Assembly (NCBI RefSeq): GCF_900115165.1
Contig: NZ_FOVP01000006.1
Coordinates: forward strand, 1-64,000
Reading direction: 5' to 3'
Source: Roseovarius lutimaris
GTDB taxonomy: Bacteria > Pseudomonadota > Alphaproteobacteria > Rhodobacterales > Rhodobacteraceae
Length of the DNA: 64,000 bases
Below the pieces are notes generated by a model, which did not search any database, was not told where the DNA came from, and was given only the letters and a program-made list of their open reading frames with translations. Below are positions 1 to 8,336 of the stretch, in pieces; position 1 is the first letter of the stretch; every line of letters begins with the position of its first letter. A program made the position numbers and the translations under genes.

Positions 1-2
1 GG

Positions 3-194
3 CACCGAACGGTGCGCACCAAAGGCGCGCTGTCACAAAAAACCGCAAAGCTGATGGTTTTCACCCTCATTCAGGCCGCATCAAAGAAATGGCTGCGGCT
101 CAAGGGCAGAAACCAGTTGCCAAAAGTCATCGAAGGAAGCAAATTCAACGACGGTGTCGAAGTGACCGACGACACCGAAAACCGCGCCGCCTGA
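3..194 (+). mobile_element. IS256-family transposase, C-terminal end (cut by left window edge)
   Basis: The frame is open from the left edge and ends at 194. The translated tail carries the segments RTKGALSQKTA, LPKVIEG and FNDGVEV and ends ENRAA, which is how IS256/Mutator-type transposases finish. Only about 63 residues are visible, so the catalytic DDE domain lies outside the window and intactness cannot be judged. It runs toward a truncated IS21 transposase on the opposite strand, with about 30 bases between the two stops, so the two insertion sequences appear to be nested or abutting. Confidence 0.75.
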
Positions 195-224
195 TGATGC
201 GCATCACCCATATTCAAGCATAGC

Positions 225-722
225 TCAAGCGCGGACATAGCAGGCATCGCTGTGTGGCAGGTCAAAGGCAAAGAAGTACGCCTTCTGTTCAATCCCACCG
301 ATGACAACCAACGCTTCGCCAAAATCCGCCTGGCCATGGCCGGGTGGGTGGGATAGCGGGACAAACATCTCCTTGCTGCCGCGCTTCTTGGCACGCACAT
401 AGTCTTTTACAATCGTGTATCCGCCATCATACCAGCATTCATCGCGCAACCGTTCAAATATCCGCTTGGCTGTATGCCGCTGCTTGCGCGGGCGGGTATT
501 ATCCTCGGCCAGCCACTGATCTATCTGGCCGGTGTAAGGATCTAGCTTCGGTCGCCTGATCGGTGCGGTCCTGCGATATCCGGGCGGCTCGGAATAGGCC
601 AACATCTTCGCGACACTGTCCCGGCTGACCCCAAAATCCCGAGCAATCTGACGCCCACTCAAACCTTCTTCAAAGTGAGCGTGACGGACCTTCAAATACA
701 AATCCACGGTGAATATCCCCAA
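225..722 (-). mobile_element. istA: IS21-family transposase IstA, truncated after the N-terminal third
   Basis: The 165-residue frame starts with the IstA helix-turn-helix region (GLSGRQIARDFGVSRDSVAKML, read in two parts) followed by PPGYRR. It reaches the start of the catalytic domain (GHGQADFGEA, DLPHSDACYV) and then hits a stop. Family members are about 500 residues and are followed by istB; both the rest of istA and istB are missing. The most upstream start is a TTG at 722; a GTG six codons inside is equally possible. The truncation point abuts the IS256 remnant, so that insertion probably removed the right part. Not expected to be functional. Confidence 0.8.
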
Positions 723-741
723 GCCCTCCCAAAAATCGAAA

Positions 742-780
742 GGGCAAAAGTGGCCGACTTTTACGCCGCCCGCGACAACA
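742..780 (-). repeat. Left end of the IS21-type element
   Basis: Read on the minus strand this stretch begins TGTTGTCGCGGGCGGCGTAA and continues with AAAGTCGGCCACTTTTGCC. This type of terminal sequence, with TGT at the tip and internal GTCGGCCACTTTT, is usual for IS21-family ends just outside istA. It marks where the element meets the prpE fragment. No right end is visible. Confidence 0.5.
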
Positions 781-824
781 CAATGCCGCCGCTACCGTGG
801 CCGAGTATTGCTCCGCCGTTCACA

Positions 825-1028
825 GACGCAATGATCGGGCTTGTTGTCGGCCAGGTCTATCGCCTCGTCCAGGAGCGGTTTGTAAGCAATCACCCGCCCC
901 GGCTCAATGCCGCAGGACGCTGAAATCACCACCTTGGGCGCGGCATCGTCGATCCGTGTCGCGAGCTCCTGCCAGAAACCAACCGGGTCGTTTTGCCAGG
1001 CGGCGTAAGTTTCAGCGTATCGAGGCAT
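825..1028 (-). pseudogene. prpE: Propionyl-CoA synthetase remnant with internal deletion
   Basis: From an ATG at 1028 the translation gives MPRYAETYAAWQNDPVGFWQ, the usual PrpE amino terminus. It then passes directly into RIDDAAPKVVISASCGIEPG and YKPLLDEAIDLA, which in complete PrpE lies roughly 150 residues further in. The reading frame is kept across the junction. Homology stops near HCV (825), close to the IS21 end. The AMP-binding P-loop and everything after it are absent, so the gene is dead. The ATG lies 11 bases after the SDR stop at 1040, so prpE was probably the last gene of that operon, which hints at a propionyl-CoA or short-acyl product of the pathway (inference). Confidence 0.8.
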
Positions 1029-1039
1029 CTTGTATAACC

Positions 1040-1789
1040 TCAGCAGGTATAATTGAGGCCCAGACGGCCCCCGTCGACATAGATGGTTTCGCCGGTGATG
1101 TAGCTGGCCTTTTTCGAGCACAGGAACGCCACCACGTCGCCGATCTCACGCGCCTCGCCGGCGCGTCCCAATGGGGTGCGCGACATGGCGGCCTTGAACG
1201 CCTCGGGATTGGCATTGACGCCCGCCATCATCTCGGTGTCGATGGAACCGGGGCCGACCGCGTTGACGCGGATGTTGTTCTTGGCCAGCGCCAGTGCCGC
1301 CACCTTGGTCAGCTGCATCACGCCACCCTTGGAGGCGCAATAGGCCGGGATCGCGGGGATCGCGACCTGCGCATTGATCGAGGACATGTTGACAATCGCG
1401 CCGGCGATCTTGTGCTCGACCATGACCCGGGCCGCCAGTTGCGTGGCCACGAACACACCGCGCAGGTTGATGTCGATCACCCGCTCAAAGCTTTCCAGCT
1501 CATAGGTGAGAAAATCGCCGGGCATGGCGACGCCCGCGTTGTTGATCAGCGCATGCAGAGGGCCGTGATCGGCCGCGATCTGCGCGAACATCGCCTCGAT
1601 CTGGGCGATATCGCCCATGTCGCAGGCAATCGCGGCTTTGGCACCGAGCGCCTTGCCGGCGGCGGTAACACCTTCGTCGTTGATGTCGGACAGAATCACA
1701 TCATAGCCATCTTCAGACAGCGCCTCGGCGCAGGCATATCCGATGCCCTGGGCCGCGCCGGTGACAAGTGCGAGTGGTTTTTGTGTCAT
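1040..1789 (-). CDS. SDR-family NAD(P)-dependent oxidoreductase
   Basis: A classical short-chain dehydrogenase of about 249 residues. The cofactor motif TGAAQGIG is near the N-terminus, NNAG follows in the middle, and the catalytic set is seen as MSSIN and YCASKGG. The C-terminal half carries the VNAVGPGSIDTEMM segment that follows the YxxxK helix. ATG 1789 is preferred over ATG 1804 because it leaves 4 bases after the hyuB stop at 1794 and skips a non-conserved MRNNT leader. It is the last intact gene of a four-gene minus-strand run. The substrate cannot be read from sequence; oxidation of a hydroxyl intermediate of the same pathway is a fair guess. Confidence 0.85.
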   Translation of the reverse strand: MTQKPLALVTGAAQGIGYACAEALSEDGYDVILSDINDEGVTAAGKALGAKAAIACDMGDIAQIEAMFAQIAADHGPLHALINNAGVAMPGDFLTYELESFERVIDINLRGVFVATQLAARVMVEHKIAGAIVNMSSINAQVAIPAIPAYCASKGGVMQLTKVAALALAKNNIRVNAVGPGSIDTEMMAGVNANPEAFKAAMSRTPLGRAGEAREIGDVVAFLCSKKASYITGETIYVDGGRLGLNYTC

Positions 1790-1793
1790 GGTG

Positions 1794-3440
1794 TTATTCC
1801 TCAAATCCGTAATCCTGTTTCGCTTGTTCGGGCGTGATCAGCCCGGCACGTATGTCATTTTCGAGCTGGGCGCGGTCACGGTCGCCAGGCGCGCCATAAC
1901 CGCCCCCACCGGGCAAGCTCAGTTTCAGTCGCTGGCCGTTCTTGACCAGTTGGCGGCCCTTGCTGCGCAGCTTGGTCCCGTCGGCCAGTTCCACACGACC
2001 GGCTGCACCCGAAGCGCCTCCGTCGCGGCCTCGTGCGGGGTTTTCGACCCGGTCGAACATGGCGTTGAAGTAGAAATCATAGCCGTCGCGCGGTTCGATC
2101 TCGATGGTCTGGCCCAGACCGCCGCGCAAGGCGCCGGCCCCGCCCGAGCCGCTCCGCAGGTCCTTGCGCCAGACGGTGATCGGGCCGACGTGCTCGGTGG
2201 CTTCGACGCTCATGGTAGAGACGCCCGAGGGGAACGCCGTCGCCGACAAACCGTCGAATTCAGGCCGCGCGCCGGTGCCGCCCGAGTTGAACATCAGCAC
2301 CTCGCGGTTCGGCAAGCCGCTGTCGGGGTCGCAGGCGCGGGCGGAAATCTGGATGTTCCACAGCGCACTTGCGCCCTCCGCCGGAACGGTATTCGGCAGC
2401 GCCTGATGCAGAGCACCCAGCACGACATCCGGCACGAGGTGCCCCAGAACGTGGCGCACCGAGACCGGCGCAGGGCGTTTGGCCGCGAGAATACAGCCCT
2501 CGGGCGCAGTGATCTCGAACGGTTCCAGCGAGCCGGTATTGTTCGGCACCTGAGGCGCCACCGCGCATTTCAGACCGTAGCAGGCGTAGGCGCGGGTGTA
2601 GACCTCGGGGCAGTTGACACCAAACCGGCTCATGCCCGAGGTGCCATCGAAATCTGCCTTGATCTTGTCACCAGCCACATCGAGCCTGACCATCATCGTG
2701 ACCGGATCGTCATAGCCATCGACTTGCATGGTGTGGCGGAAGGTGCCGTCGGGAACCTTTGCGATGGCTTCATGGGTCGCCTTGCGGCTGGTCTCGATGA
2801 TGAAATCCGCCAGGCCGTCAAGGTCGGTAATCCCGAACTCGCCCATCATGACCTGCAAGCGCCGGTCGCCGGCCGCGTTGCAGGCGGCCAGCGAATACAT
2901 GTCGCCGACCACCTGATCGGGCTCGCGCACATTGGCGCGCACAAGACGGATCAGGTCGCGGGCAACTTCACCGCGCTCGGCGAACTTCATGATCGGGATC
3001 AGCAGGCCTTCTTCAAAGACCTCGTTCGCGTCAGGACCAAAGCCGCGCCCGCCGATATCGACCACATGCGCCGTGCAGGCGAAGAAGCCGATGTGCCGGT
3101 CGTCGCGAAAGGCGGGCGAGACGACGGTAATGTCGTGCAGGTGGCCCGTGCCCATCCATGGATCGTTGGTGATGAAAACATCGCCTTCAAAGATGTTCTG
3201 CGCACCGATTTCGCGCACGAAATGCGTCACACTTTCGGCCATTGCGTTCACATGGCCGGGCGTGCCAGTGACGGCCTGCGCCATCATCCGGCCCTTTCGG
3301 TCGAAGAGCCCGGCGGACAGGTCGCCCGCCTCACGCACCGAGGTGGAAAAAGCGGTGCGGATCAGCGTCGTTGCCTGTTCTTCCACAACCGCGATCAGGC
3401 GGTTCCACATGATCTGATAGTCAATTGCTGTCGGGGTCAT
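1794..3440 (-). CDS. Hydantoinase B/oxoprolinase family subunit
   Basis: This 548-residue protein matches HyuB-type subunits of ATP-dependent N-methylhydantoinases, 5-oxoprolinases and acetone or acetophenone carboxylases. The family start is visible as YQIMWNRLIAVVEE and TLIRTAFSTSVREAGD, followed by VFITNDPWMGTGHLHDI and a glycine-rich SLPGGGGYGAPGDRD near the C-terminus. Its start overlaps the hyuA stop by 4 bases, so translation is coupled and the two form one enzyme. The family acts on amide or ring C-N bonds or on carboxylations with ATP. The substrate is unknown; the neighbouring amine-oxidase-like flavoprotein suggests an N-containing compound. Confidence 0.85.
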   Translation of the reverse strand: MTPTAIDYQIMWNRLIAVVEEQATTLIRTAFSTSVREAGDLSAGLFDRKGRMMAQAVTGTPGHVNAMAESVTHFVREIGAQNIFEGDVFITNDPWMGTGHLHDITVVSPAFRDDRHIGFFACTAHVVDIGGRGFGPDANEVFEEGLLIPIMKFAERGEVARDLIRLVRANVREPDQVVGDMYSLAACNAAGDRRLQVMMGEFGITDLDGLADFIIETSRKATHEAIAKVPDGTFRHTMQVDGYDDPVTMMVRLDVAGDKIKADFDGTSGMSRFGVNCPEVYTRAYACYGLKCAVAPQVPNNTGSLEPFEITAPEGCILAAKRPAPVSVRHVLGHLVPDVVLGALHQALPNTVPAEGASALWNIQISARACDPDSGLPNREVLMFNSGGTGARPEFDGLSATAFPSGVSTMSVEATEHVGPITVWRKDLRSGSGGAGALRGGLGQTIEIEPRDGYDFYFNAMFDRVENPARGRDGGASGAAGRVELADGTKLRSKGRQLVKNGQRLKLSLPGGGGYGAPGDRDRAQLENDIRAGLITPEQAKQDYGFEE

Positions 3441-5524
3441 TGGCTGTCTCCCTTGCGGATCAGGCGCAGGCTTCCGTCGCCCTGGCCGACGGCCCGGAAG
3501 CCGGAGGTGACGATGGTTGTGGTTTCATTTTCGACGATGATGGCGGGGCCGTCCACGGACTGGCCCGGCGTCATGGCGCTGCGCTCGACCTCTTGCGCAT
3601 CGACCGATTTGCGCAGGGCGGCGTCAAAGAATTGACGGGTGCGGTTCGGTGTGACCGCCGCACCACTGGTATGGCGTGTGACCGGGGCGGTGTCGGGAAG
3701 AACCGACGCCACGACCAGTGACCAGTTGGTGATTTCGATGCCGAGGCCTTCGATCACCCGGCCAAACAGGGCGCGGTATGCAGCCTCGAAGGCGGCCAAT
3801 AACCCGGTGCGGTCGTCGTCTGCGAACGTCTTGTAGGGCAGCACGACGGGGATTTCCCAGCCTTGCCCGGAATAGCGCATGAAAGCTGTCAGACGGGTTG
3901 TTGTTTCGGCGTCCCCGGCACCGGCGCTGACAAAGGCTGTTGCCTCCTCTTCAAGCTCGACCAGTGCGGCGTTCACCGACGCCGCGTCAAACCCATCGAG
4001 CCGCTGGAACAGACCTCGCGTCGCCTCGTAGCTGAACGGAGCTTTCAGAAAGCCGATAGCCGACCCAACCCCGGCACCCGGCGGGATGATCAACTCCTTG
4101 ATGCCCAGCTTTTCGCACAGCCGACAGGCATGCAGAGGTGCGCCGCCACCAAAGCCGATCATGGTGAAATGCTCGATGTCGCGCCCATTCTCGACGGTGT
4201 GAACCCGCGCGGCATTGGCCATGTTTTCGTCGACCATCTCGGTGACGCCAAAGGCCGCATCGGAGGCGCTCATGTCGAGGTGCGAGGCCAGTTTTGCGGT
4301 GATGGCGGCTTCCGACGCTTCTGTCGACAGGGGAATGGCACCACCCGCGAAATTGTCGGGATCAAGCCGCCCCAGAAGCAGGTTGGCATCGGTCACGGTC
4401 GGCTCTTCGCCGCCTTTGCCATAGCACGCCGGGCCAGGCTCTGACCCGGCGGAGCGTGGGCCAACCTGAATGCGGCCCAACTGGTCAATCGAAGCGATCG
4501 AGCCACCACCCGCACCGATCTCGACCATTTCTACCACAGGGGTAGACACTGTCATGCCCGAACCCTTCTTGAACCGATAGGTGCGCGCCACCTCGAATGT
4601 GTTGGCAGTCTTGGGTTCGCCGTCCTCGATCAAACAGATCTTGGCCGTGGTGCCGCCCATGTCGAAGGACAGCACAGAGCCCAGCCTGTGCCCGCGCGCA
4701 AAGTCGGCAGCAAAAATCGCGCCGCCCGCCGGGCCGGATTCCAGCAGCCGGACGGGCTGTTCCGCCGCCACATCGACCGAGATCAGACCGCCGCCGGAAT
4801 GCAGCATGAACACCGGCGCATCGACGCCCGACTCGCTCAGCCGATCCACCAGACGGCCAAGGTAGTCGGCCACCTGCGGCTGAACATAGGCGTTGGCGAT
4901 CACCGTGTTGAAACGCGGCAGTTCGCGCATCTGCGGCGAAATCACCGACGAGATCGAGATTGACAGATCGGGTGCTGCGGCACGCAGCGCCTCGGCCATT
5001 TGTTTCTCGTGCGCGTCATTGGCATAGGAATGCATGAGACCGATGGCGACGGCCTCGAAATCACCAGCCAGCACGGTCTGCACCATCTGATCGACTTCCG
5101 CCTGATCCAGCGGCAGCAGCACTTCGCCGCTTGGGCCCATGCGCTCATTCAACGTAAAACGATGCTCGCGCGGCACCAGGGGCTTGGGCAGGGTCAGGTT
5201 CAGGTCATATTGTTCGAACCGGTTTTCCGACCGCATCTCGATGACATCGCGAAAGCCCTCGGTGGTGATGAACGCCAACCTGGCCCCGCGCCGCTCTATC
5301 AGCGCGTTGGTCACCAGCGTGGTGCCATGAATCACCTGGCCGATTTTCGAAAGCGGCAGCCCGGCCTTTTCTGCGGCAATTGCGATGCCGTCAAGGATGG
5401 CCTGCTCGGGCTGCGAATAATTGGTCAGGACCTTGCAGGTCGACAATCCGCCTGCGTGAGAAAGGGCTACATCAGTGAACGTGCCACCGATATCAACGCC
5501 GATGCGGTTCGTGGGAATGCTCAT
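3437..5524 (-). CDS. Hydantoinase/oxoprolinase subunit A (HyuA family)
   Basis: A 695-residue HyuA-type ATPase subunit, normal length for the family. The first residues contain VDIGGTFTDVAL, the phosphate-binding loop of the actin-like fold. Further in are GTTLVTNALIERRGA, SGPAGGAIFAA, LSFDMGGTTAKICLI and IGAGGGSIA, all hallmark segments. It follows the FAD oxidoreductase stop by 3 bases and overlaps hyuB by 4, so the cluster is a tight operon. The pair is cytosolic and ATP-dependent. Assignment to N-methylhydantoinase, 5-oxoprolinase or carboxylase is not possible from motifs alone. Confidence 0.88.
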   Translation of the reverse strand: MSIPTNRIGVDIGGTFTDVALSHAGGLSTCKVLTNYSQPEQAILDGIAIAAEKAGLPLSKIGQVIHGTTLVTNALIERRGARLAFITTEGFRDVIEMRSENRFEQYDLNLTLPKPLVPREHRFTLNERMGPSGEVLLPLDQAEVDQMVQTVLAGDFEAVAIGLMHSYANDAHEKQMAEALRAAAPDLSISISSVISPQMRELPRFNTVIANAYVQPQVADYLGRLVDRLSESGVDAPVFMLHSGGGLISVDVAAEQPVRLLESGPAGGAIFAADFARGHRLGSVLSFDMGGTTAKICLIEDGEPKTANTFEVARTYRFKKGSGMTVSTPVVEMVEIGAGGGSIASIDQLGRIQVGPRSAGSEPGPACYGKGGEEPTVTDANLLLGRLDPDNFAGGAIPLSTEASEAAITAKLASHLDMSASDAAFGVTEMVDENMANAARVHTVENGRDIEHFTMIGFGGGAPLHACRLCEKLGIKELIIPPGAGVGSAIGFLKAPFSYEATRGLFQRLDGFDAASVNAALVELEEEATAFVSAGAGDAETTTRLTAFMRYSGQGWEIPVVLPYKTFADDDRTGLLAAFEAAYRALFGRVIEGLGIEITNWSLVVASVLPDTAPVTRHTSGAAVTPNRTRQFFDAALRKSVDAQEVERSAMTPGQSVDGPAIIVENETTTIVTSGFRAVGQGDGSLRLIRKGDSQ

Positions 5525-5527
5525 GGG

Positions 5528-6802
5528 TCAGATCGCCTTTAATATTTGTTTGGCGGTAAACGCGGATTGATAGAGCCGCGACATTATGGGAGCCGAGGGA
5601 ACCGTTGCAAGATCGGTCATTGGCAACGGCAGATCAGCAGGGTCCGCGCCGGTCAAGAGCCCCGCCATCGCCTCGCCAAAGATGGTCCCGGTGGTGATAC
5701 CACGGCCGTTGTAGCCAATCGGCGTGAAGAGGTTCGCCTCCAGCTGGTGGATGCGCGGCAGGTGATCGGGCGTCATCGCGATCTGGCCGGTCCAGGCTTC
5801 GTCGAACGCGACCGGGCCAAGCTTTGGAAAAAGCCGCGCGATCTGCTTTTTTGCCCAGCGGTGCGACAACCCGTTGTCCTTGGTGCCGACCACCTTGCCC
5901 ATCGAGCCGATCAGCAAGCGGTCAAAGGCGTCGCGGCGGACGTTGAACATGATCTGTCCGGTATCCCAAAGCCCCTGCCTGCCTGGCAGGATGTAATCCG
6001 CCTCTGGCCCGAGCGGTTTCGTGGCCAACTGAAAGTAGTGAATCATCGTAAAGGTGCGGTTGAGGCCAGGCCAAAGCGCGTCGGTATAGGCGTTCGTTCC
6101 CAAGACCACGGCCTTGGCCGTCAGGGTGCCGTTGCCGGTTTCCACCTTCCATAAATTGCCGTCACGGTGCAGCTGTGTGGCCCGGACGCCTGTGCTGATC
6201 TTCGCCCCGGCGCCCAGTGCCGCGCGCGCCAGCCCCCGGCAATAGCCCATCGGGTTGATCGTGCCGCAGCGGTGATCAAGCAAGCCACCGTGGAAATGCC
6301 TGGTGCCGATCATCTCGGAGATTTCATCGCGGCCGAGCAGGTCCACCGGTTCGCCAAGACGCTGCCATTCCTTGTGGCGCCCCTGAAGATCGGCGTAACC
6401 GCTTGGCCCGTGGGCCGCGTGGATCGTACCGGTTCGCGTCACTTCACAGCGGATCTGGTGCTTTTCGATCAGCGAAAAGACATACTCCGGACCTTTGCCG
6501 AATTTCTTGATGAATCGTGGCCCATAGGTCGGGCCGAGCGACTCTCTCACTTTCTGCGGCGGTAACCAGAGGGCTGCGTTGACCAACCCGACATTGCGGC
6601 CCGATCCACCATAGCCAATCTGCTCTGCCTCGATGACATGCGCCGACAGACCCTTCTCTGCACAGTGCAATGCCGTCGAAAGGCCGGTGAACCCAGCCCC
6701 GACAATGGCAACGTCAACCTGCTCTTCCGTATTGAGCGGCGCGGTATAGTCGGTTTCCAGGGCCGAGGCGTCCCATAACGAAATGGCTTTGGATGCAGTC
6801 AT
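5528..6802 (-). CDS. FAD-dependent amine/amino-acid oxidoreductase (DAO family)
   Basis: From ATG 6802 the product is 424 residues. It contains the dinucleotide fold VDVAIVGAGFTGLSTALHC about 30 residues in and YGGSGRNVGLVN after it, as in gamma-glutamylputrescine oxidases and other DAO-family flavoproteins. The C-terminal part has the usual IGYNGRGITTGTIFGE flavin contact. A longer frame reaches 7159, but its extra 119 residues are low-complexity and run antisense through the rhodanese gene, so ATG 6802 is chosen. It is the first gene of the operon with hyuA, hyuB and the SDR. Likely role: oxidation of an amine or N-methyl group feeding the hydantoinase-type enzyme (inference). Confidence 0.85.
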   Translation of the reverse strand: MTASKAISLWDASALETDYTAPLNTEEQVDVAIVGAGFTGLSTALHCAEKGLSAHVIEAEQIGYGGSGRNVGLVNAALWLPPQKVRESLGPTYGPRFIKKFGKGPEYVFSLIEKHQIRCEVTRTGTIHAAHGPSGYADLQGRHKEWQRLGEPVDLLGRDEISEMIGTRHFHGGLLDHRCGTINPMGYCRGLARAALGAGAKISTGVRATQLHRDGNLWKVETGNGTLTAKAVVLGTNAYTDALWPGLNRTFTMIHYFQLATKPLGPEADYILPGRQGLWDTGQIMFNVRRDAFDRLLIGSMGKVVGTKDNGLSHRWAKKQIARLFPKLGPVAFDEAWTGQIAMTPDHLPRIHQLEANLFTPIGYNGRGITTGTIFGEAMAGLLTGADPADLPLPMTDLATVPSAPIMSRLYQSAFTAKQILKAI

Positions 6803-6884
6803 CTGGGGTGTCTCCAGTACGAATAGCTGCGACAGCTTCACCTGAACGGTTGCACGACTCAGGGGCGTGTGGCAACATGCGAAA

Positions 6885-6909
6885 TATGTGTTCCATATAC
6901 CAACACATA
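6885..6909. promoter_or_regulatory. Perfect 8-bp dyad, probable IclR-type operator
   Basis: TATGTGTT and AACACATA form a perfect inverted repeat around a 9-base spacer. It lies 83 bases upstream of the FAD oxidoreductase ATG (6802) and 8 bases before the rhodanese ATG (6917), in the divergent interval. An IclR regulator is encoded 290 bases away at 7201-7986, and IclR proteins bind palindromes of about this size, so autonomous control of the catabolic operon from here is likely (inference). Confidence 0.55.
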
Positions 6910-6916
6910 AGATCCT

Positions 6917-7195
6917 ATGAAACTGCTCAAAACTTCCGCTTCCAAAATGGTCGAGACCGCGCGTGCCCGTATCGAAGAGATCGAATTCTGGGTTGATCCC
7001 GACAGCCCCTGTTTCAAGGATATCTTCGCGCAGGAAGACAAGAAATTCGCCTTTCACTGTGCCTCGGGCTGGCGGTCGGCGATCACCATCGCCACGCTTC
7101 AGGACATGGGGTTTGACGCCGCGCACCTGAAAGAGGGCTTTTTCACATGGGAAAAGCACGGCGGCCCAATCGAATTTCCTGATAAAAACGCGTAA
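6917..7195 (+). pseudogene. Rhodanese-domain protein with internal deletion
   Basis: The frame encodes 92 residues: a leader (MVETARARIEEI), then FWVDPDSPCFKDIFAQ, then the sulfurtransferase loop FHCASGWRSA with the catalytic cysteine, and FFTWEKHGGPIEF at the end. In full single-domain rhodaneses of this type about 40-50 residues, carrying the first beta strands and the DVRE-like motif, separate the leader from the FW segment. Here they are missing and the frame is kept. The active-site loop is intact but half of the fold is gone, so a working enzyme is doubtful. The gene is not part of the minus-strand operon. Confidence 0.65.
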
Positions 7196-7200
7196 GCGGG

Positions 7201-7986
7201 TCAGCCGCGGCCCAGCTTCGCCGAGACGGAGCGGGCCGCGTGCGACACAAGCCCGCCATATCGGTCCACGCCCCCCTCGGGCAGGTTGATGTCGGGCAAG
7301 GAAATTCCAAGGGCGGCGACCGGTTCACCGCTTGGCAGGGTGATCGCTGCGCCGAAACTCAGAATGCGCTCGCGAAACTCGCCAGCGTCATAGGCATAGC
7401 CGCGCGCCAGCGTCGCCTTGAGATCGGTCTCAAGCGCTGCAAGGTCTGTAAGCGTCTTGTCGGTATGGCGGGTCAACGCGCCGCTTATCTTATCGCGCAA
7501 CCTGTCAAAATCCGCGGCCAGAATGGCCTTGCCGGTCCCGACACAATGCAAAGGTGCGGTTCCGCCGATGGCATTCCAAGACCGGATCGGTTTCTGACTG
7601 TCGATCTTGTCGATGTAGACCACCGAAAGGTTTTCCCGCACCGCCAGATATATTACCTCGCCGGTCTCTTGCGAAAGGAACGTCAGTTCGGGCGCGGCGA
7701 TGTCGCGCAGGTTCAGGTTTTCGACCGAGGCCAGCCCGACGCGCCACGTCTTCAGCGTCGCGGCATAGGTCTTGTCGGGCAGGTGTTGCACATAGCCCAG
7801 CGTCACCAATGTCTGCAAAAGCCGGAACGTGTTGGACTTGGTCAGGCCCAGCTCTTTTGACAACTCGGTCACACCCTTGCCCTGTAGCGATCCGGCAAGG
7901 TTTTCCAGGATGGTCAATCCCTTTGATAAGGTGGAATCGACCTTGGGTTCGCTCGGCGCATCTGAATCCATCTTGTACCCGTCCAT
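7201..7986 (-). CDS. IclR-family transcriptional regulator
   Basis: A 261-residue protein with an N-terminal winged helix (STLSKGLTILENLA, GVTELSKELGLTKSNTFRLL) and the C-terminal IclR effector domain (GEVIYLAVRENLSVVYIDKI, HCVGTGKAILA, YAYDAGEF). Two starts are possible, ATG 7986 and ATG 7971; the second removes only MDGYK. It lies upstream of the FAD oxidoreductase-hyuAB-SDR operon on the same strand, separated by the rhodanese fragment, and a perfect dyad at 6885-6909 is a good operator candidate. IclR members often repress catabolic operons until the substrate binds; the ligand here is unknown. Confidence 0.88.
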   Translation of the reverse strand: MDGYKMDSDAPSEPKVDSTLSKGLTILENLAGSLQGKGVTELSKELGLTKSNTFRLLQTLVTLGYVQHLPDKTYAATLKTWRVGLASVENLNLRDIAAPELTFLSQETGEVIYLAVRENLSVVYIDKIDSQKPIRSWNAIGGTAPLHCVGTGKAILAADFDRLRDKISGALTRHTDKTLTDLAALETDLKATLARGYAYDAGEFRERILSFGAAITLPSGEPVAALGISLPDINLPEGGVDRYGGLVSHAARSVSAKLGRG

Positions 7987-8004
7987 TTTATCCCTTGGTA
8001 TCAG

Positions 8005-8250
8005 CTATGGTTCAGCTTCGAAAGTCTGTGGTTCATGCGCCTTGACCGCTTCGAACTGGCCTTTCGGGATGGCCTGATAACAGGCGAAGAACAGGGCGAA
8101 ACCAAAGATCACCCACCAGAACTTGTCGCCTTCCAGCCACGAGGGCAGGAACAGCAGCAGTACGACGGCGGCAGTGAACAGGGTGGTGACCAGAGGCAGC
8201 GAGCGAAACATATCAATGATGATGATCGCGAACCAACGCACAATCGGCAT
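8005..8250 (-). pseudogene. Amino-acid ABC transporter permease fragment (AapM/BztC-like)
   Basis: The 81-residue frame from ATG 8250 holds two membrane stretches and permease landmarks: IIDMFRSLPLVTTLF, then LFLPSWLEG, then LFFACYQAIPKGQFEAVKA. The last segment is the cytoplasmic EAA loop that contacts the ATPase, normally about ten residues further downstream, so there appears to be a small in-frame deletion just before it. The first half of the protein and everything after the EAA loop are missing. The rest of the transporter is not in the window. It sits between the IclR gene and the glnT-like terminator and is probably debris. Confidence 0.6.
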
Positions 8251-8263
8251 TTCCGACCGGCGC

Positions 8264-8302
8264 ATAAAAAACTGCGCCGGTCGCATATGCGAAACCGGCG
8301 CA
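8264..8302 (-). terminator. Rho-independent terminator after the glnT-like gene
   Basis: On the minus strand the stem TGCGCCGGT/ACCGGCGCA (8302-8294 and 8281-8273) closes a loop that contains a small CGCATATGCG palindrome and is followed by GTTTTTTATG. The position 35 bases past the stop at 8337 and the T-run on the minus strand fit termination of the glutamine-synthetase-type operon. Confidence 0.85.
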
Positions 8303-8336
8303 AGGGTCCCGCCCTCGGGAAAAGGTGGCGGGGGGC

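Noticed and set aside
1743..3635. 630-codon plus-strand frame, and similar long antisense frames at 797-1837 and 29568-31229
   Set aside because: They lie fully opposite well-supported genes (SDR, hyuB, purine permease), show no domain and have the His/Arg/Gly-rich composition expected from the reverse strand of GC-rich coding DNA.
5528..7159. Longer form of the FAD oxidoreductase starting at 7159
   Set aside because: The extra 119 residues run antisense through the rhodanese gene and lack family similarity; ATG 6802 gives the normal length.
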